A stretch of 61,583 nt of DNA from Occallatibacter sp. (GTDB lineage: Bacteria; Acidobacteriota; Terriglobia; Terriglobales; Acidobacteriaceae): assembly GCA_017883405.1 (NCBI GenBank), contig JADGNO010000031.1, positions 1-61,583 of the forward strand, in the 5' to 3' direction. How positions within the stretch are numbered: the first letter of the stretch is position 1; each line of letters opens with the position of its first letter. This document shows, piece after piece, positions 7,394-17,769 of this stretch. A program made the translations under genes and the position numbers. The notes beneath the pieces were generated by a model, which worked only from the letters and a program-made list of their open reading frames with translations, did no database searches and had not been told where the DNA came from.

Positions 7394-8836
7394 CTATCTC
7401 AGGTTGTCTGTCACCGGCTCGGGATGGATGGTGACGCGCTGAACGTCGGGACACTCGAGCTTGAAGCGATCTTCGAGTGCGGTAATCACTTCATGCACGC
7501 GATGCATGGGCAAATCGTCCGGCAGCGTGCAATGGCAGGAAACATAAATGTGCTCCGAGGTGCGGCCAACCGTAATTTCGTGCACGTCTACAATCTCTGG
7601 AAACAGATGAGCGGATTTCAGAAGCGAAAACTCAATCTTCTTGTCTTCTTCAACAAACTCACTGGGCTGCTCGATAGTGGCCGGCTCACTTTCAATGTGA
7701 GTCAGCACCAGGTCAATCTCAGGCGCAGCACGCAGAATTTCTGCTTCCAGGCCGCTAACGAACTCATGCGCCTCGCGCAGTGACAGATTCTCATCGAGCT
7801 CAACGTGCTGCTCAACGCGCAAGCGGCCGTGCAGCGATTGGATACTCAGCTCATGCACGCTAACGTTGTTCCGGGCGGCCACGGCTCGAACCCGGTCGAA
7901 GATACTTTCCGCGCGAGCCTCGCGGGGAACCGTGTGGATGACAACGTCGGCATCAGGCAGAGTACGGTGTACTGCCGAACGTGCCGCCTGCACAAGCGCA
8001 TCGGTGTGCTCAAAGGTGTAGCGGCGCGGCAACGCCAGCGTCATATCCGCAAAGTAGTTCGGCCCCGCGCGCCGCACGCGGGCTTGCTCAATCGCCATCA
8101 CACCGGGAACCTCGGCCACGTCGCGCATAATCTTGCGGCGTGTGTCGGCGGGAATGCGATCCATCAGCACACCGACTGCTTCGTGACCCAGCATGATGGT
8201 GAGCCGAAGAATCAAAATCGATACAACGATGGCCGCTACCGGATCGGCATAGTCAAGCCAGGGCACCCCAAAGTGCGTACCTATCCAGCTTGCTCCCAGG
8301 CCAATCAACACTGCTACCGACGACCATATGTCGCTCGAGAAGTGAAAGGCGTCTGTAGCCAGCGCCGGACTGCCGGTGCGAATTGCTACCTCGCGCAAGC
8401 GGCGCGACCGCCAGAAATCGACAACAATCGAAGTGAGCACCACCAGGACGGGCCATATGGAATGTCGCAGCTCAACGGTGTGGACGAAGATACGCACCAG
8501 AGCTTCATAGACGATCCACACGCTCGACGCAGCCATCAGGACGACCTCGCCGATGGTGGAGAGATTTTCGATTTTGCCGTGGCCGTAAGTGTGATCTTCG
8601 TCCGCAGGTAGATCGCTCACCCGCACCGAGAAGAAGGTCATGGCCGCGCCCACCAGGTCGAGCCCGGAGTGAGCCGCATCAGACAGCACGCCCAATGAAC
8701 CTGACAGAATGCCGGTAATCAGCTTCAGCACCGTCATTACAGCCGCCGCCAGCATTGAGTTCAGCGATACACTCCGTTTTTCAGCCGAGTGCTGCGCCAT
8801 GTTTTTAGCAGACGGGCTGGGGGCTGTGGGAGTCAT
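7394..8836 (-). CDS. Cation diffusion facilitator (CDF) transporter with tandem C-terminal domains
   Basis: CDF proteins export Zn2+/Fe2+/Co2+/Cd2+ by proton antiport. The membrane domain (about 25-215) has the two metal-site motifs: SDAAHSGLD (52-60) in TM2 and TDAFHFSSD (161-169) in TM5. At 480 residues it is much longer than the usual roughly 300. After the normal cytoplasmic dimerisation domain (about 220-305, ending DADVVIHTVP), two further similar stretches follow (about 310-385 and 390-478). These end LVLTHIESEP and VQRVTIHPEP. This looks like three tandem copies of the ZT-dimer fold. An internal ATG at 8800 could also serve as start. It is eight bases from menG/ubiE and may share its transcript. 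Confidence 0.92.
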   Translation of the reverse strand: MTPTAPSPSAKNMAQHSAEKRSVSLNSMLAAAVMTVLKLITGILSGSLGVLSDAAHSGLDLVGAAMTFFSVRVSDLPADEDHTYGHGKIENLSTIGEVVLMAASSVWIVYEALVRIFVHTVELRHSIWPVLVVLTSIVVDFWRSRRLREVAIRTGSPALATDAFHFSSDIWSSVAVLIGLGASWIGTHFGVPWLDYADPVAAIVVSILILRLTIMLGHEAVGVLMDRIPADTRRKIMRDVAEVPGVMAIEQARVRRAGPNYFADMTLALPRRYTFEHTDALVQAARSAVHRTLPDADVVIHTVPREARAESIFDRVRAVAARNNVSVHELSIQSLHGRLRVEQHVELDENLSLREAHEFVSGLEAEILRAAPEIDLVLTHIESEPATIEQPSEFVEEDKKIEFSLLKSAHLFPEIVDVHEITVGRTSEHIYVSCHCTLPDDLPMHRVHEVITALEDRFKLECPDVQRVTIHPEPVTDNLR

Positions 8837-8844
8837 TACGCTTC

Positions 8845-9615
8845 TTAGACTACAGGCGGGCGGATACCTGTGTACAACCCGGCAATTCCGAAAGTGTAGG
8901 GCTGCCAGTCAGGATACTGGAACCCCGTCTGCTCCATCAGGCTGCGCATCTGCGGCGGGGGCGGGAAGCTGCCGACAGAGGTCGGCAGGTAATTGTACGG
9001 GCCATCCTTGCCGCAGATCATACGGCCAATGGCCGGCAGCACGCGGCGGAAGTACACCGCATACGCCTTGCCCATCAGTCCGCCGGGTTCACTGAATTCA
9101 AGAATGCCGAGTTGACCGCCGGGCTTGAGTACACGATGAAATTCCCGCAGTCCCGCTTCGTAGTTAGCCAGATTGCGAAAGCCGAACGCCGTCACAATCA
9201 GATCAAGCGATGCATCTTTAAGCGGTAGATGAAGCGCATCGGCCTCAATGGGAATGGCGAATGGCTTAGCGGGACTGCCGGCAACCGCGCCAAATTTCCG
9301 GGCTCCGCGGCTGAGCATACCTCGCGCAAAATCGCCGGCAAGAATGGGGCGCGCTCCTTGCGGACGATGCCGCAGAAGCGCCATCGTCATATCGCCAGTG
9401 CCGCAGCAAATGTCGAGCACCGCAGCATCGGGCTTGGCGAGGATAGGGCGGAAGCGCCGCGCCGTACGCCACCACCAGAGCCGGTCCACGTTCGCTGAGA
9501 GCACGTGGTTCAGCAAGTCATAGCGGGGCGCGATGTTGTCAAACATCTGCCGCACGGCTTGCGCCGCACTGGCTTCGTCTGTCGCTCCTATCGGCTTGGC
9601 TCCTGTCGCCGGCAT
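8845..9615 (-). CDS. ubiE: Demethylmenaquinone / 2-methoxy-6-polyprenyl-benzoquinol methyltransferase
   Basis: This class I SAM methyltransferase of 256 residues carries the family's N-terminal signature MFDNIAPRYDLLNHVLS (24-40), the SAM motif VLDICCGTGDMT (66-77) and a later FGFRNLANYEAGLREFHRVLKPGG segment. In an organism expected to use menaquinone the likely reaction is demethylmenaquinone to menaquinone (MenG). Ubiquinone synthesis cannot be excluded from this gene alone. The C-terminal tail LPTSVGSFPPPPQMRSLMEQTGF is also typical. It lies between gyrA and the CDF gene on the same strand. Confidence 0.93.
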   Translation of the reverse strand: MPATGAKPIGATDEASAAQAVRQMFDNIAPRYDLLNHVLSANVDRLWWWRTARRFRPILAKPDAAVLDICCGTGDMTMALLRHRPQGARPILAGDFARGMLSRGARKFGAVAGSPAKPFAIPIEADALHLPLKDASLDLIVTAFGFRNLANYEAGLREFHRVLKPGGQLGILEFSEPGGLMGKAYAVYFRRVLPAIGRMICGKDGPYNYLPTSVGSFPPPPQMRSLMEQTGFQYPDWQPYTFGIAGLYTGIRPPVV

Positions 9616-9678
9616 GGTCTCGTACCCCTGAAAATCTTCGGCACATTGCCGGCAAGTCAGATCGTCTGTCTGGCCACT

Positions 9679-12498
9679 CTACTGCAGCAGCGTCGGCTCG
9701 TCTTCCTTTAACTCTTCCGGCGGAATGATCACCGCAGCCGCTACCTTGTCGTCCTCTTCAAGGTTGAGCAGGCGGACACCTTGCGTGGCACGGCCCGCAG
9801 CCCGCACTTGCTTGGTGTCGATGCGGATGATCTTGCCCCACTGGCTGATAACAACCAGCTCAGACTGCTCGTCCACCAGAAGAATCGACGTTGTCTTTCC
9901 TACCTTCGGCGTCGCCTTCAGGTTATTAACTCCCTGCGCTCCGCGGGAAGTAAGACGATACTCATCGATATCGGTGCGCTTGCCAAATCCGTTTTCAGTA
10001 ACGCTGAGGATGAGGTATTTTGAAACTCCGAGCTTTTCGTCGAGATCCTTCAAAGCCTTCCAGGAATCATCCACAGCCTTCGATGCCGCCGCTTCAGCAG
10101 TCTTAAGAGCGGCGCTGTCCGGGCTCTCTCTCCTCTTTTCGCGCACCTTTTGCAGCTCGTCCTTCTTGGCTGCATAGTCGGCGCGAAGAGCCTTGAGTTT
10201 GGTAGTGAGTCCGCGCGTTGCCGCCTGGCTGTCGCGTTCCTCATCCCGCGTCTTGTCTGAAGGAGTAATAGCGATTCCGATGACTTCGTCGCCTTTCTTC
10301 AATGAAATGCCGCGGTTGCCGCCGGCATTACGACCCATCGGCCGCAGTCCAGCGCCGCTGCGCTCGGCGTCGTATTCTTCCTCAAACCGGATCGCCATAC
10401 CTTCACGCGTGCCCATGAAGATGGTTTGAATTCCATCCGTCAGGCTGGCGGCAATCAAGTCATCATCTTTATCAATGGCGATAGCGATAATGCCGCGCGC
10501 CATTACGTTCGAGAAATCCTTGAGCGGCGTCTTCTTCACGGTGCCCAGACGCGTTGCAAAGAAGACGTACTTGCCCTCTTCCTCCAGATTTTTAATCGGA
10601 AGAATCGTGCGTACATTCTCGCCAGGTTGCAGGTTGAGCAGGCTCTGCATGCTCTTGCCCTTGCCGGCAGCACTAATGTCTGGAATTTCGTACACCTTGA
10701 GCCAGTACACGCGGCCGGTGTTGGTAAAGCACAGCAGGAAGGCGTGCGTTGAGTCGATGATCAGCTGCGAGACAAAATCTTCTTCGCGCGTCTTCATGCC
10801 GGTGCGGCCCGTTCCACCGCGCCGCTGCTGGCGATACGTAGAGATAGGCGTCCGCTTCAGGTAGCCCTGGTGGCTCACCGTCACGGCAACCTGCTCGTCC
10901 GCGATCAGATCTTCAAGCTGTAGCTCGGCACTCTCATCCACAATCTGCGTGCGCCGCGCATCGCCATATTTGTCGCGAACTTCTTCAAGCTCCTTCACAA
11001 TCACCGCGCGCAATTTCGTATCGCTGGCCAGAATCGACTCGTACTCAGCAATCTTCTCGCGGATTTCACCCAATTCCCTCAATATCTCGTCGACCGAAAG
11101 TTGCGTCAGGCGATAAAGCTGCAATTCGAGGATCGCGTCAACCTGGCGCAGCGTGATGCCCTTTTCCTCATAAGCCTGAAGTTCGCGGTTGAGATTGACA
11201 ACGATTTCTTTGCCCTTGCCCCACGCATACAGATTTTCGCGCGCATCGGCGCGAGAACTGGAAGCGCGAATGATCTTGATAACCTTGTCCAGGTTGTCGA
11301 GAGCAATCTTGTAGCCTTCCAGAATGTGTTCGCGTTCGCGAGCCTTGCGCAGCAGGTATACGGTTCGCCGCTGCACCACTTCCACACGGTGATTGATGAA
11401 AGCGTGGATCGCCTGGTCTAGTCCCAGTTCCCGCGGCTGCCCGTTCAGCACCGCCAGGAAGATCATGGAGAAGCTCTCCTGCATCTGCGTGTGCTTGTAA
11501 AGCTGGTTCAGGACAATCTCGGGCTGTGCGCCGCGCTTGAGTTCGATCACAATGCGCATGCCGTCGCGGTCGCTCTCGTCGCGTACGTCGCTGATTTCGT
11601 CCACAATCTTTTCGTTGACGAGTTCGGCCACGCGCTCAATCAGCTTTGACTTGTTCACCTGGTAAGGAATCTCAGTAACGATGATTGCCTGTTTTTCCTT
11701 GGTCAGGCTTTCAATTGCAACCTTGGCGCGCATCATAAAGCGGCCGCGCCCGGTCTTGTAGGCCTGCGCAATTCCACTCTTGCCGTACAAGAATCCGCCG
11801 GTAGGGAAGTCGGGTCCCTGAACGTGTTTGAGCACTTCAACAAGTCCGGCGCGCGGATTGTTGACCAGCTCAATGGCGGCGTTCACGACCTCAGTCAAAT
11901 TGTGCGGCGGAATATTCGTTGCCATGCCCACCGCGATGCCGCTTGAACCATTGACAATCAGGTTGGGAATGCGCGTGGGCAGAACAGAAGGCTCGAATGT
12001 TGACTCGTCGTAGTTCGGAACAAAGTCAACCGTCTCCATGTCGATATCGGCCAGCAGTTCGCCGGCAATGCGCTCCATGCGGCACTCGGTGTATCGCATG
12101 GCCGCTGGCGGATCACCATCGACTGAGCCAAAGTTGCCCTGGCCATCAACCAGCGGATAGCGCAATGAAAACGGCTGCGCCATGCGCACCAGCGTGTCGT
12201 AAATGGCAGAGTCGCCATGGGGGTGATAGACACCCATGGCCTGCCCCACAACCTTGGCGCACTTGGTGTACTTCTTGTTGTACTGCAGGCCCATCTCGCT
12301 CAGCGTGTAGAGCACGCGCCGATGTACGGGCTTCAACCCGTCGCGCGCATCCGGCAACGCTCGCCCGATGATTACGCTCATCGAGTAGTCGAGATAAGAG
12401 CGGCGCATCTCCTCTTCAATGTTGATCGGGATGAGATTTTGCCCGCCGGGTGGCGTGCCGCCTTCGAGAGGGAGTTGGGGATTCTGATCGTCTGCCAT
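9679..12498 (-). CDS. gyrA: DNA gyrase subunit A
   Basis: GyrA is the DNA-breaking and rejoining subunit of gyrase. The 939-residue protein has the catalytic tyrosine in AAMRYTECR (Tyr136). The quinolone-resistance region [11 protein letters not shown] has Ser97 and Asp101 at the positions of E. coli Ser83/Asp87, that is, the sensitive-type residues. The C-terminal pinwheel begins after the GyrA-box, here QRRGGTG instead of QRRGGKG. An insertion of about 80 residues, charged and probably coiled-coil (about 747-827), splits two pinwheel blades. gyrB is not adjacent. No clear Shine-Dalgarno is seen before ATG 12498; the upstream 270 bp contain an AT-rich patch. Confidence 0.97.
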   Translation of the reverse strand: MADDQNPQLPLEGGTPPGGQNLIPINIEEEMRRSYLDYSMSVIIGRALPDARDGLKPVHRRVLYTLSEMGLQYNKKYTKCAKVVGQAMGVYHPHGDSAIYDTLVRMAQPFSLRYPLVDGQGNFGSVDGDPPAAMRYTECRMERIAGELLADIDMETVDFVPNYDESTFEPSVLPTRIPNLIVNGSSGIAVGMATNIPPHNLTEVVNAAIELVNNPRAGLVEVLKHVQGPDFPTGGFLYGKSGIAQAYKTGRGRFMMRAKVAIESLTKEKQAIIVTEIPYQVNKSKLIERVAELVNEKIVDEISDVRDESDRDGMRIVIELKRGAQPEIVLNQLYKHTQMQESFSMIFLAVLNGQPRELGLDQAIHAFINHRVEVVQRRTVYLLRKAREREHILEGYKIALDNLDKVIKIIRASSSRADARENLYAWGKGKEIVVNLNRELQAYEEKGITLRQVDAILELQLYRLTQLSVDEILRELGEIREKIAEYESILASDTKLRAVIVKELEEVRDKYGDARRTQIVDESAELQLEDLIADEQVAVTVSHQGYLKRTPISTYRQQRRGGTGRTGMKTREEDFVSQLIIDSTHAFLLCFTNTGRVYWLKVYEIPDISAAGKGKSMQSLLNLQPGENVRTILPIKNLEEEGKYVFFATRLGTVKKTPLKDFSNVMARGIIAIAIDKDDDLIAASLTDGIQTIFMGTREGMAIRFEEEYDAERSGAGLRPMGRNAGGNRGISLKKGDEVIGIAITPSDKTRDEERDSQAATRGLTTKLKALRADYAAKKDELQKVREKRRESPDSAALKTAEAAASKAVDDSWKALKDLDEKLGVSKYLILSVTENGFGKRTDIDEYRLTSRGAQGVNNLKATPKVGKTTSILLVDEQSELVVISQWGKIIRIDTKQVRAAGRATQGVRLLNLEEDDKVAAAVIIPPEELKEDEPTLLQ

Positions 12499-12765
12499 AG
12501 GTTTTTCTTGAGCTCACTGGAGGGCGGCAAAAAGGTCCGGAAAAATGCAGGGCCGGGTCCGCGAGTTCTGCTGTTATTCTACGCGTCCGGGCGGTGCTTT
12601 AGCAAGGGGCATAATTGGAAATAACATCATATTTTTCTTATATTTACGCAACTCGAGGCCAGAGCTCGCTGGTGCGGCCAACAATGCCCGCTAAAGGTGT
12701 GCAAAAAGGAGCAATTCCCAAGGCAAAATTGTCGCTTCTCATGCAGGATTTTTGCGTCGCATTCC
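12499..12765 (-). promoter_or_regulatory. gyrA upstream region with AT-rich patch
   Basis: No gene is visible between the end of the membrane-protein gene and gyrA. Bases 12613-12650 are strikingly AT-rich for this window. On the minus strand they read TTGCGT followed by A/T-rich sequence with TATGAT and TTATTT hexamers. This is the most likely place for the gyrA promoter, but no hexamer pair has ideal spacing, so the exact element is not assigned. Confidence 0.35.
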
Positions 12766-14049
12766 TTACAAAAGTCCAGGCAGGCTCAACAGGCAAAACA
12801 CAATCTGCAGCAGCACAATTCCGCCGCAGGCCGCCAGCGCCAACCGGCTCCGCGGGCTTTCATAAGCGTCGGCAAACACCCCGCCAACAAACGTCACCAG
12901 AAACGGAATCGCCCACAACCACGGGCTTCCCGGCACGCCGGTCAGTACGACAGGCAACAAAACAACCGCGCAAAACAACGGCGCGGTGTTGCCGAAAAAT
13001 TGCGAGCGGCGCAACCCCAGATACAGAATCAGCGCTCCGCATGTCGCAATCGTGATGCCCGCGTTGCTCAGCGTGCCAAAGAAATGCCTCGCCGGATCCA
13101 TTGAGAACCAGAACATGGCTGCAGCGGATCGAAAAACATAGCTGAACGCATCCGGCGAAAATCCGTAGCAAGCAAACAGCAACACCATCGCGCCCGCGGA
13201 GCACATCAGCACAACCGGAAGCGTCTGGCTTCGATGCCCATCCGCGACCCAGAGCATCAATACAAGACCCAGAACTATCGTGATTGGCAAAGCCACAATG
13301 TGAGCAGCGGCCGCCGTTGCAAACAACAGCGTAAGCAGCACAAGTCGCGGCCGCCATCTGCGCCTCGGCCCCTGCATGGCGTGAGCCACGCCAATGCAGG
13401 TGTACACCCCGCCGTAGATGCCGAGCGCCGCTAGCACTTCAGGACTCGGCGCAACACAGGCCTTCAAAATCGCAGGACAAAAACAATAAAGCGCCAGTGC
13501 CGTGTATCCGCCGAAATCGCCGAACAGCCGCCGCGTTACCCACCACACGCAGCCCCCGAGCAGGCAACCCGCCAATAAAAATGGGAGTCGCAAAAGCAGC
13601 AGCACATGCGTCATCTGGTGACGCAGCTCCCATGTGCTCACCTCGCCGCCAGCGGTCTGAACATAGCGATCTTCGGGCTTGCGAAACTGGTCCAACGCGC
13701 GTTGCGCAGCAAAATTCAGCGTTAGCGGAAGTCCTGCCAGCCGATAGGCCAGGATGCCATCGTGAATATTGCCGCAGCTTGTGTAGTATCCCGCCAGGGC
13801 AGATGGCCGCTCCCACGTCTCGCGGCCGCAACGCGCATATTGATAGTCGCGGTCCGTCATTGTCTGGTGGCCCGTAAGCCAGAATCCCTGCATTAAAAAC
13901 GCCAGCAGAAATCCCGCCGCAATGCGTTGCGGGAGATTGAAGCGAAAGCGGCGAAGGATTCCGAACCGGTGGGTCATCTCGTGAAACGACAGCTTCCAGT
14001 CTAAATCGCCAGACCGTTGCCCGCGCTCGCCACCGAAACAGTAACGCAC
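12766..14049 (-). CDS. Polytopic membrane protein, possibly GT39/ArnT-like
   Basis: This protein of 427 residues (403 if it starts at the in-frame ATG 13977) has about nine to ten hydrophobic segments spread from residue 40 to the end. Between the first and second segments lies a large extracytoplasmic loop with several Cys and the string [17 protein letters not shown]. The overall plan (TM1, acidic loop, then a bundle of TMs) recalls GT-C membrane glycosyltransferases, but the diagnostic acidic pair is not certain, so the function stays open. It is divergent from ruvB. The start at 13977 leaves more promoter room and removes an Arg-rich leader, so it may be the true one. Confidence 0.65.
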   Translation of the reverse strand: MRYCFGGERGQRSGDLDWKLSFHEMTHRFGILRRFRFNLPQRIAAGFLLAFLMQGFWLTGHQTMTDRDYQYARCGRETWERPSALAGYYTSCGNIHDGILAYRLAGLPLTLNFAAQRALDQFRKPEDRYVQTAGGEVSTWELRHQMTHVLLLLRLPFLLAGCLLGGCVWWVTRRLFGDFGGYTALALYCFCPAILKACVAPSPEVLAALGIYGGVYTCIGVAHAMQGPRRRWRPRLVLLTLLFATAAAAHIVALPITIVLGLVLMLWVADGHRSQTLPVVLMCSAGAMVLLFACYGFSPDAFSYVFRSAAAMFWFSMDPARHFFGTLSNAGITIATCGALILYLGLRRSQFFGNTAPLFCAVVLLPVVLTGVPGSPWLWAIPFLVTFVGGVFADAYESPRSRLALAACGGIVLLQIVFCLLSLPGLL

Positions 14050-14097
14050 AGGAAAATTTGGCCCGCGCCACCACTAACCGCTACACTTCTCCTCAGC

Positions 14098-15135
14098 ATG
14101 GCAATCGCTCACGACAACACACCGGAAAGGCTGGTAAGCGCCGCGCGCGCTGATGAGGAGCAGAGTTTTGAGCTGAAACTTCGGCCCCGCTGGCTCGGCG
14201 AATTCATTGGCCAGTCCAAAGCCAAGGAGCAGCTCGCCATCGCGCTTGAGGCGGCCAAATCGCGCGGCGAAGCCCTCGATCACGTCCTCCTCTTTGGACC
14301 TCCGGGCCTCGGCAAAACAACGCTTGCCACCATCATTGCCAACGAACTCGACGTGGGCTTTCAGCAGACCTCCGGGCCGGCGCTCCAAATCCAGGGGGAC
14401 CTCACCGCGATTCTGACCAACCTGCGCGAGCGTCAGGTTCTCTTCCTTGACGAAATTCACCGCATGCAGCCGGTGCTCGAAGAAAAACTATACACGGCGC
14501 TTGAAGATTACAAGCTCGACATCATCATCGGTCAGGGCCCGGCGGCACGTACGCACGTCATGGAGATCAGGCCTTTCACGTTCATCGGTGCCACAACCAG
14601 GCCGGGACTTCTTTCGTCGCCGCTGCGGTCTCGCTTCGGCATCCTGCTGCGCCTGGAGTTCTACACCGAAGAAGACTTACGCTTCATCGTCACCCGCTCC
14701 GCGGAGGTTCTGCAAATTCCAATCGACGAAGACGGAGCCGCCGAGATCGCACTGCGTTCGCGCGGTACTCCGCGTATCGCCAACCGCCTGCTAAGGCGCG
14801 TGCGCGATTATGCGCAGGTGCGCGGCTCGGGAATCATCGACCGTCCAACCGCGAATGCCGCGCTGACTCTGCTTGAAGTGGACGCCCACGGATTCGACGA
14901 GATCGACCGCCGCCTCATGCTCACCATTATTCAAAAGTACGACGGCGGCCCGGTGGGTCTGGGCACGCTCGCAGCAACCCTTGCTGAAGAAGAAGATGCG
15001 CTCGAAGAAGTGTACGAACCGTTCCTCATCCAGATTGGTTTTCTTGATCGCACACCGCGTGGCCGCGTAGCAACGCGGCTCGCCTACGAACATTTCGGTA
15101 TAGCAGCACCCGGCCGTCAAACTCCACTGTTTTAG
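14098..15135 (+). CDS. ruvB: Holliday junction branch-migration helicase RuvB
   Basis: RuvB is the hexameric AAA+ motor of Holliday junction branch migration. From ATG 14098 it is 345 residues. An in-frame ATG at 14017 adds 27 residues unlike the family and is rejected. Walker A is GPPGLGKT (67-74), Walker B LFLDEIH (115-121), sensor 1 lies in [20 protein letters not shown], and the arginine finger lies in that same segment. The winged-helix C-terminus has [13 protein letters not shown]. ruvA and ruvC are not adjacent. A redoxin gene follows after 12 bases. Confidence 0.97.
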   Translation: MAIAHDNTPERLVSAARADEEQSFELKLRPRWLGEFIGQSKAKEQLAIALEAAKSRGEALDHVLLFGPPGLGKTTLATIIANELDVGFQQTSGPALQIQGDLTAILTNLRERQVLFLDEIHRMQPVLEEKLYTALEDYKLDIIIGQGPAARTHVMEIRPFTFIGATTRPGLLSSPLRSRFGILLRLEFYTEEDLRFIVTRSAEVLQIPIDEDGAAEIALRSRGTPRIANRLLRRVRDYAQVRGSGIIDRPTANAALTLLEVDAHGFDEIDRRLMLTIIQKYDGGPVGLGTLAATLAEEEDALEEVYEPFLIQIGFLDRTPRGRVATRLAYEHFGIAAPGRQTPLF

Positions 15136-15147
15136 AGGTGATATCCC

Positions 15148-15705
15148 ATGGCACAAACCGCATCCACAATGCTGGAGCTAGGAACCGTTGCCCCAGACTT
15201 CGCGCTCGCCGACGCGGTCAGCGGCAAGACAATCCGTCGCGATGATTATCGCGGCAAGAAGGCGCTGCTGGTCATGTTCATCTGCGCGCACTGCCCGTTC
15301 GTCAAACACATTGAAAAGGAACTCGCCAGATTCGGTCACGACTATGCTGCGCAACCGGCGGCAATTGTCGCCATCAGTTCCAACGACGCGGCGAACTTTC
15401 CGGCTGACAATCCTGAAGGATTAAAGAAACAAGCAGAGACGTTCGGCTTTTCGTTCCCTTATCTTTACGACGAATCCCAGTCTGTAGCGCGCGCCTACGA
15501 CGCCGCATGCACACCGGACATTTATTTGTTCGACGCCGATTTCAAGCTCGTTTATCGCGGACAGTTTGACGCCAGCCGTCCCAGCAATACGATTTCAGTA
15601 ACGGGTCAGGACCTGCGCGCCGCGCTGGATGCAGTGCTGGCCGGCAAGCCAGTCCCCGCCGATCAGAAACCATCGATAGGCTGCAACATCAAGTGGAAGG
15701 CATAA
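15148..15705 (+). CDS. Thioredoxin-family (AhpC/TSA-like) redoxin
   Basis: This 185-residue cytoplasmic thioredoxin-fold protein has a CAHC active site (46-49) within LLVMFICAHCPFVKHI, a cis-Pro region at CTPDIYLFD (Cys before TPD, about 120), and the characteristic C-terminal PSIGCNIKWK. This matches the common 'thioredoxin family protein' type annotated near redox and stress genes. The electron partner is unknown. It follows ruvB by 12 bases and has a good ribosome-binding site (GAGGTGAT) before ATG 15148, so it can be translated well within a ruvB transcript. Confidence 0.88.
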   Translation: MAQTASTMLELGTVAPDFALADAVSGKTIRRDDYRGKKALLVMFICAHCPFVKHIEKELARFGHDYAAQPAAIVAISSNDAANFPADNPEGLKKQAETFGFSFPYLYDESQSVARAYDAACTPDIYLFDADFKLVYRGQFDASRPSNTISVTGQDLRAALDAVLAGKPVPADQKPSIGCNIKWKA

Positions 15706-15766
15706 GCTCATCATTCAGCACAGAATTGCAGAGAATAACTCGTCTCAGTCGCATAATGTCAAAAAG

Positions 15767-15840
15767 GCCGAAGAATCTAATCAACTGGTTTGATTCCCAA
15801 GATTCGGCGTCAATAATAAGACCCCAAGGGGCTTGATTTT
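15767..15840 (+). terminator. Compound hairpin and probable intrinsic terminator after the redoxin gene
   Basis: Bases 15767-15778 (GCCGAAGAATCT) can pair with AGATTCGGC at 15800-15808. Nested inside is a perfect AATCAA/TTGATT stem. Just downstream a short GC stem AAG(A)CCCC-AA-GGGGCTT (15818-15834) is followed by GATTTT, an intrinsic-terminator shape for the plus strand. Its position, about 60-110 bases after the redoxin stop, fits. Confidence 0.55.
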
Positions 15841-15872
15841 GAGCGCAAATCGCATCGCGCGTTCAAATCGCC

Positions 15873-15970
15873 CTGTGAAACTGTGAAATCGCCCTATTCC
15901 CTCAAACAGAAAACCTTATGATCACAGGACCGGAGCCCTCACAGAATCTGTGAAACTGTGAAGATTCTGT
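15873..15970. repeat. Duplicated 15-mer with an 8-bp inverted repeat
   Basis: The 15-mer CTGTGAAACTGTGAA occurs at 15873-15887 and again at 15948-15962. The first copy is flanked by direct repeats of AAATCGCCCT. The second lies in the loop of a perfect inverted repeat ACAGAATC (15941-15948) / GATTCTGT (15963-15970). The second hairpin sits 12 bases beyond the DUF885 stop and may terminate that minus-strand gene. Confidence 0.6.
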
Positions 15971-15982
15971 CGGTGAACGCAC

Positions 15983-17743
15983 TTACAACGTCGGCGAGTT
16001 ATCGCCAAGCATCGCTTCGCGAACAATCTTCACCGGCGGAAATCCCTGCTTCAAAAAGTCATCGTGGAACTTCTGCAGAGAGAAAGCCGCGCCCTCATTC
16101 TTCTTCAGGTCTTCCCGCAGCTTCATGATTTCCAGCTTGCCGAGCGTGTAGTAAAGATACGTTGGATCGCCGGCGCCGCGCTTTGTTTCAACAACCGCGG
16201 TCTCTTTTGATTGATAACCTTCTTTTTGAAAAAACTCTTCCGCCTCTTCGAAGCTCATCTTCCCAGTGTGCATCTCAATGCCGACGATAAAGCGTGCATT
16301 GCGCAGCAGCGCATCCTGCAACTGACCAAGGCGCAGGAACTTTGATTCACGCTCATCCTTTGCACCAGCACCGGGCTGGCCATAGCCATTGTCGAGCATC
16401 ATTTGCTCGGTGTAGTGCGCCCAACCTTCAACGTTCGTGTTCGCACCCAATATTTTGCGAACGCGCGTCTGTGCCTGCGGCACCCACAGAAATTGAACGT
16501 AGTGTCCCGGATAAGCCTCATGCACCGCGGTAGAAATAACGGTGCCAACGTTGAAGGAGTGCATGTAGCCTTCAACCTCGGCTGGAGTCATCTTGGGGTC
16601 GGGAAGCGTGACGTTGAAGTAAGCCTCAGTCGCGTGCTTCTCAAACGGCCCCGGCGTATCCATGCTGGCAAAAGTAGTGGCGCGCATAAATGGAGGAGTC
16701 TCTTCAACTATCGGCTTTACATCGGAAGGAATCGTCACAATGTTATGCGCGCGGATGAACTCCATCAAACCGGTAAACGTTGCGCGGAACGAATTCAGCA
16801 GTTGATCAGGAGCGGGATGATTTCTGCCCAGTTCTTCAAGCACCTCTGCCGGAGTTTTATCGGGCTCGAGTTCGTGCGCTACCTGTTTGAACTGCGCCTG
16901 ATTGGCGCGCAGATTGTCCCATCCAATCTGCAGCAAGCGATCGAGCGGTATATCGACCATCTCGTCGTATTTCAGCTTGTCGCTGAACGTTTGCGCTCCA
17001 ATGCGGTAATCGCCGTTCGAATGAGCAAGCAGATCGGATTTCAACCACACAAGATAGCTTTCAAGGCCGGCAACAACGGAAGCGTTAGATTTGGCAAATT
17101 CCGCTTTGAGTTCAGCATCTTTGGCATCGGCGAATGCGAGCGGGACATCGTTCTGGAAGAAGCTGATGATGCCGGGCAATTGCTCAATGGCGATTTCAGT
17201 AAAAATGCGCGGCGGATTCTTGAGATTAACGCGAGCGTCGCCAAGCATCGTCGGCATTTGCTTCTCGCGCGCAATCAGCGAACGCAGCCGTTCATCGGGC
17301 GGCGCGAACTTGCGCTCCATCAGAACAAAGGCAGCGTTAGCGCATGTGCTGGAATAGTTGTCGGCATTCTTTTCCCACGGACGAATGGTCTCAAGCGTGA
17401 GCAGCTGCGAGCGAATGTTTCCAAGCACAATCTCGCGATCGCTCCTGGGTACAAAATCCGCTGCATCCATGCTCGGTTGAATCGCCTCAATCCGCCGCTT
17501 GAAATTCTTCAGCGCAGTAATTTCAGCATCGACGGCCTTGCGCGAGTAATTCTCAAGTTTGGTGTCGTACTGGTGATAACCAACTTGAGTACCAACCGTC
17601 GGAGCATACGGAAAATAAACCTGGTCGAAGTATTCATCTGAAAGTTGTACGAACTTCAGCTTCCAATTCTCAGTGGCTGCTCGCGCAGAAGTTACCGACA
17701 ACATACATGCTCCAATCGCAACCAAGGCAAAAAGTCGTTTCAT
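15983..17743 (-). CDS. Exported DUF885 family putative metallopeptidase
   Basis: This 586-residue protein begins with a Sec signal peptide (MKRLFALVAIGACMLSVTSARAAT, residues 1-24). It carries the DUF885 hallmark HEAYPGH (408-414), a zinc-peptidase-like motif where His408, Glu409 and His414 would bind or activate at the metal site. The downstream EGWAHYTEQMM segment (about 437) likely supplies the third ligand. Family members are thought to be M3/gluzincin-like peptidases, but substrates are mostly unknown. Length and domain order are normal for the family. It sits alone downstream of mfd on the same strand. Confidence 0.9.
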   Translation of the reverse strand: MKRLFALVAIGACMLSVTSARAATENWKLKFVQLSDEYFDQVYFPYAPTVGTQVGYHQYDTKLENYSRKAVDAEITALKNFKRRIEAIQPSMDAADFVPRSDREIVLGNIRSQLLTLETIRPWEKNADNYSSTCANAAFVLMERKFAPPDERLRSLIAREKQMPTMLGDARVNLKNPPRIFTEIAIEQLPGIISFFQNDVPLAFADAKDAELKAEFAKSNASVVAGLESYLVWLKSDLLAHSNGDYRIGAQTFSDKLKYDEMVDIPLDRLLQIGWDNLRANQAQFKQVAHELEPDKTPAEVLEELGRNHPAPDQLLNSFRATFTGLMEFIRAHNIVTIPSDVKPIVEETPPFMRATTFASMDTPGPFEKHATEAYFNVTLPDPKMTPAEVEGYMHSFNVGTVISTAVHEAYPGHYVQFLWVPQAQTRVRKILGANTNVEGWAHYTEQMMLDNGYGQPGAGAKDERESKFLRLGQLQDALLRNARFIVGIEMHTGKMSFEEAEEFFQKEGYQSKETAVVETKRGAGDPTYLYYTLGKLEIMKLREDLKKNEGAAFSLQKFHDDFLKQGFPPVKIVREAMLGDNSPTL

Positions 17744-17769
17744 ATTCCCCTCATCTTTCGGGCTAAATT

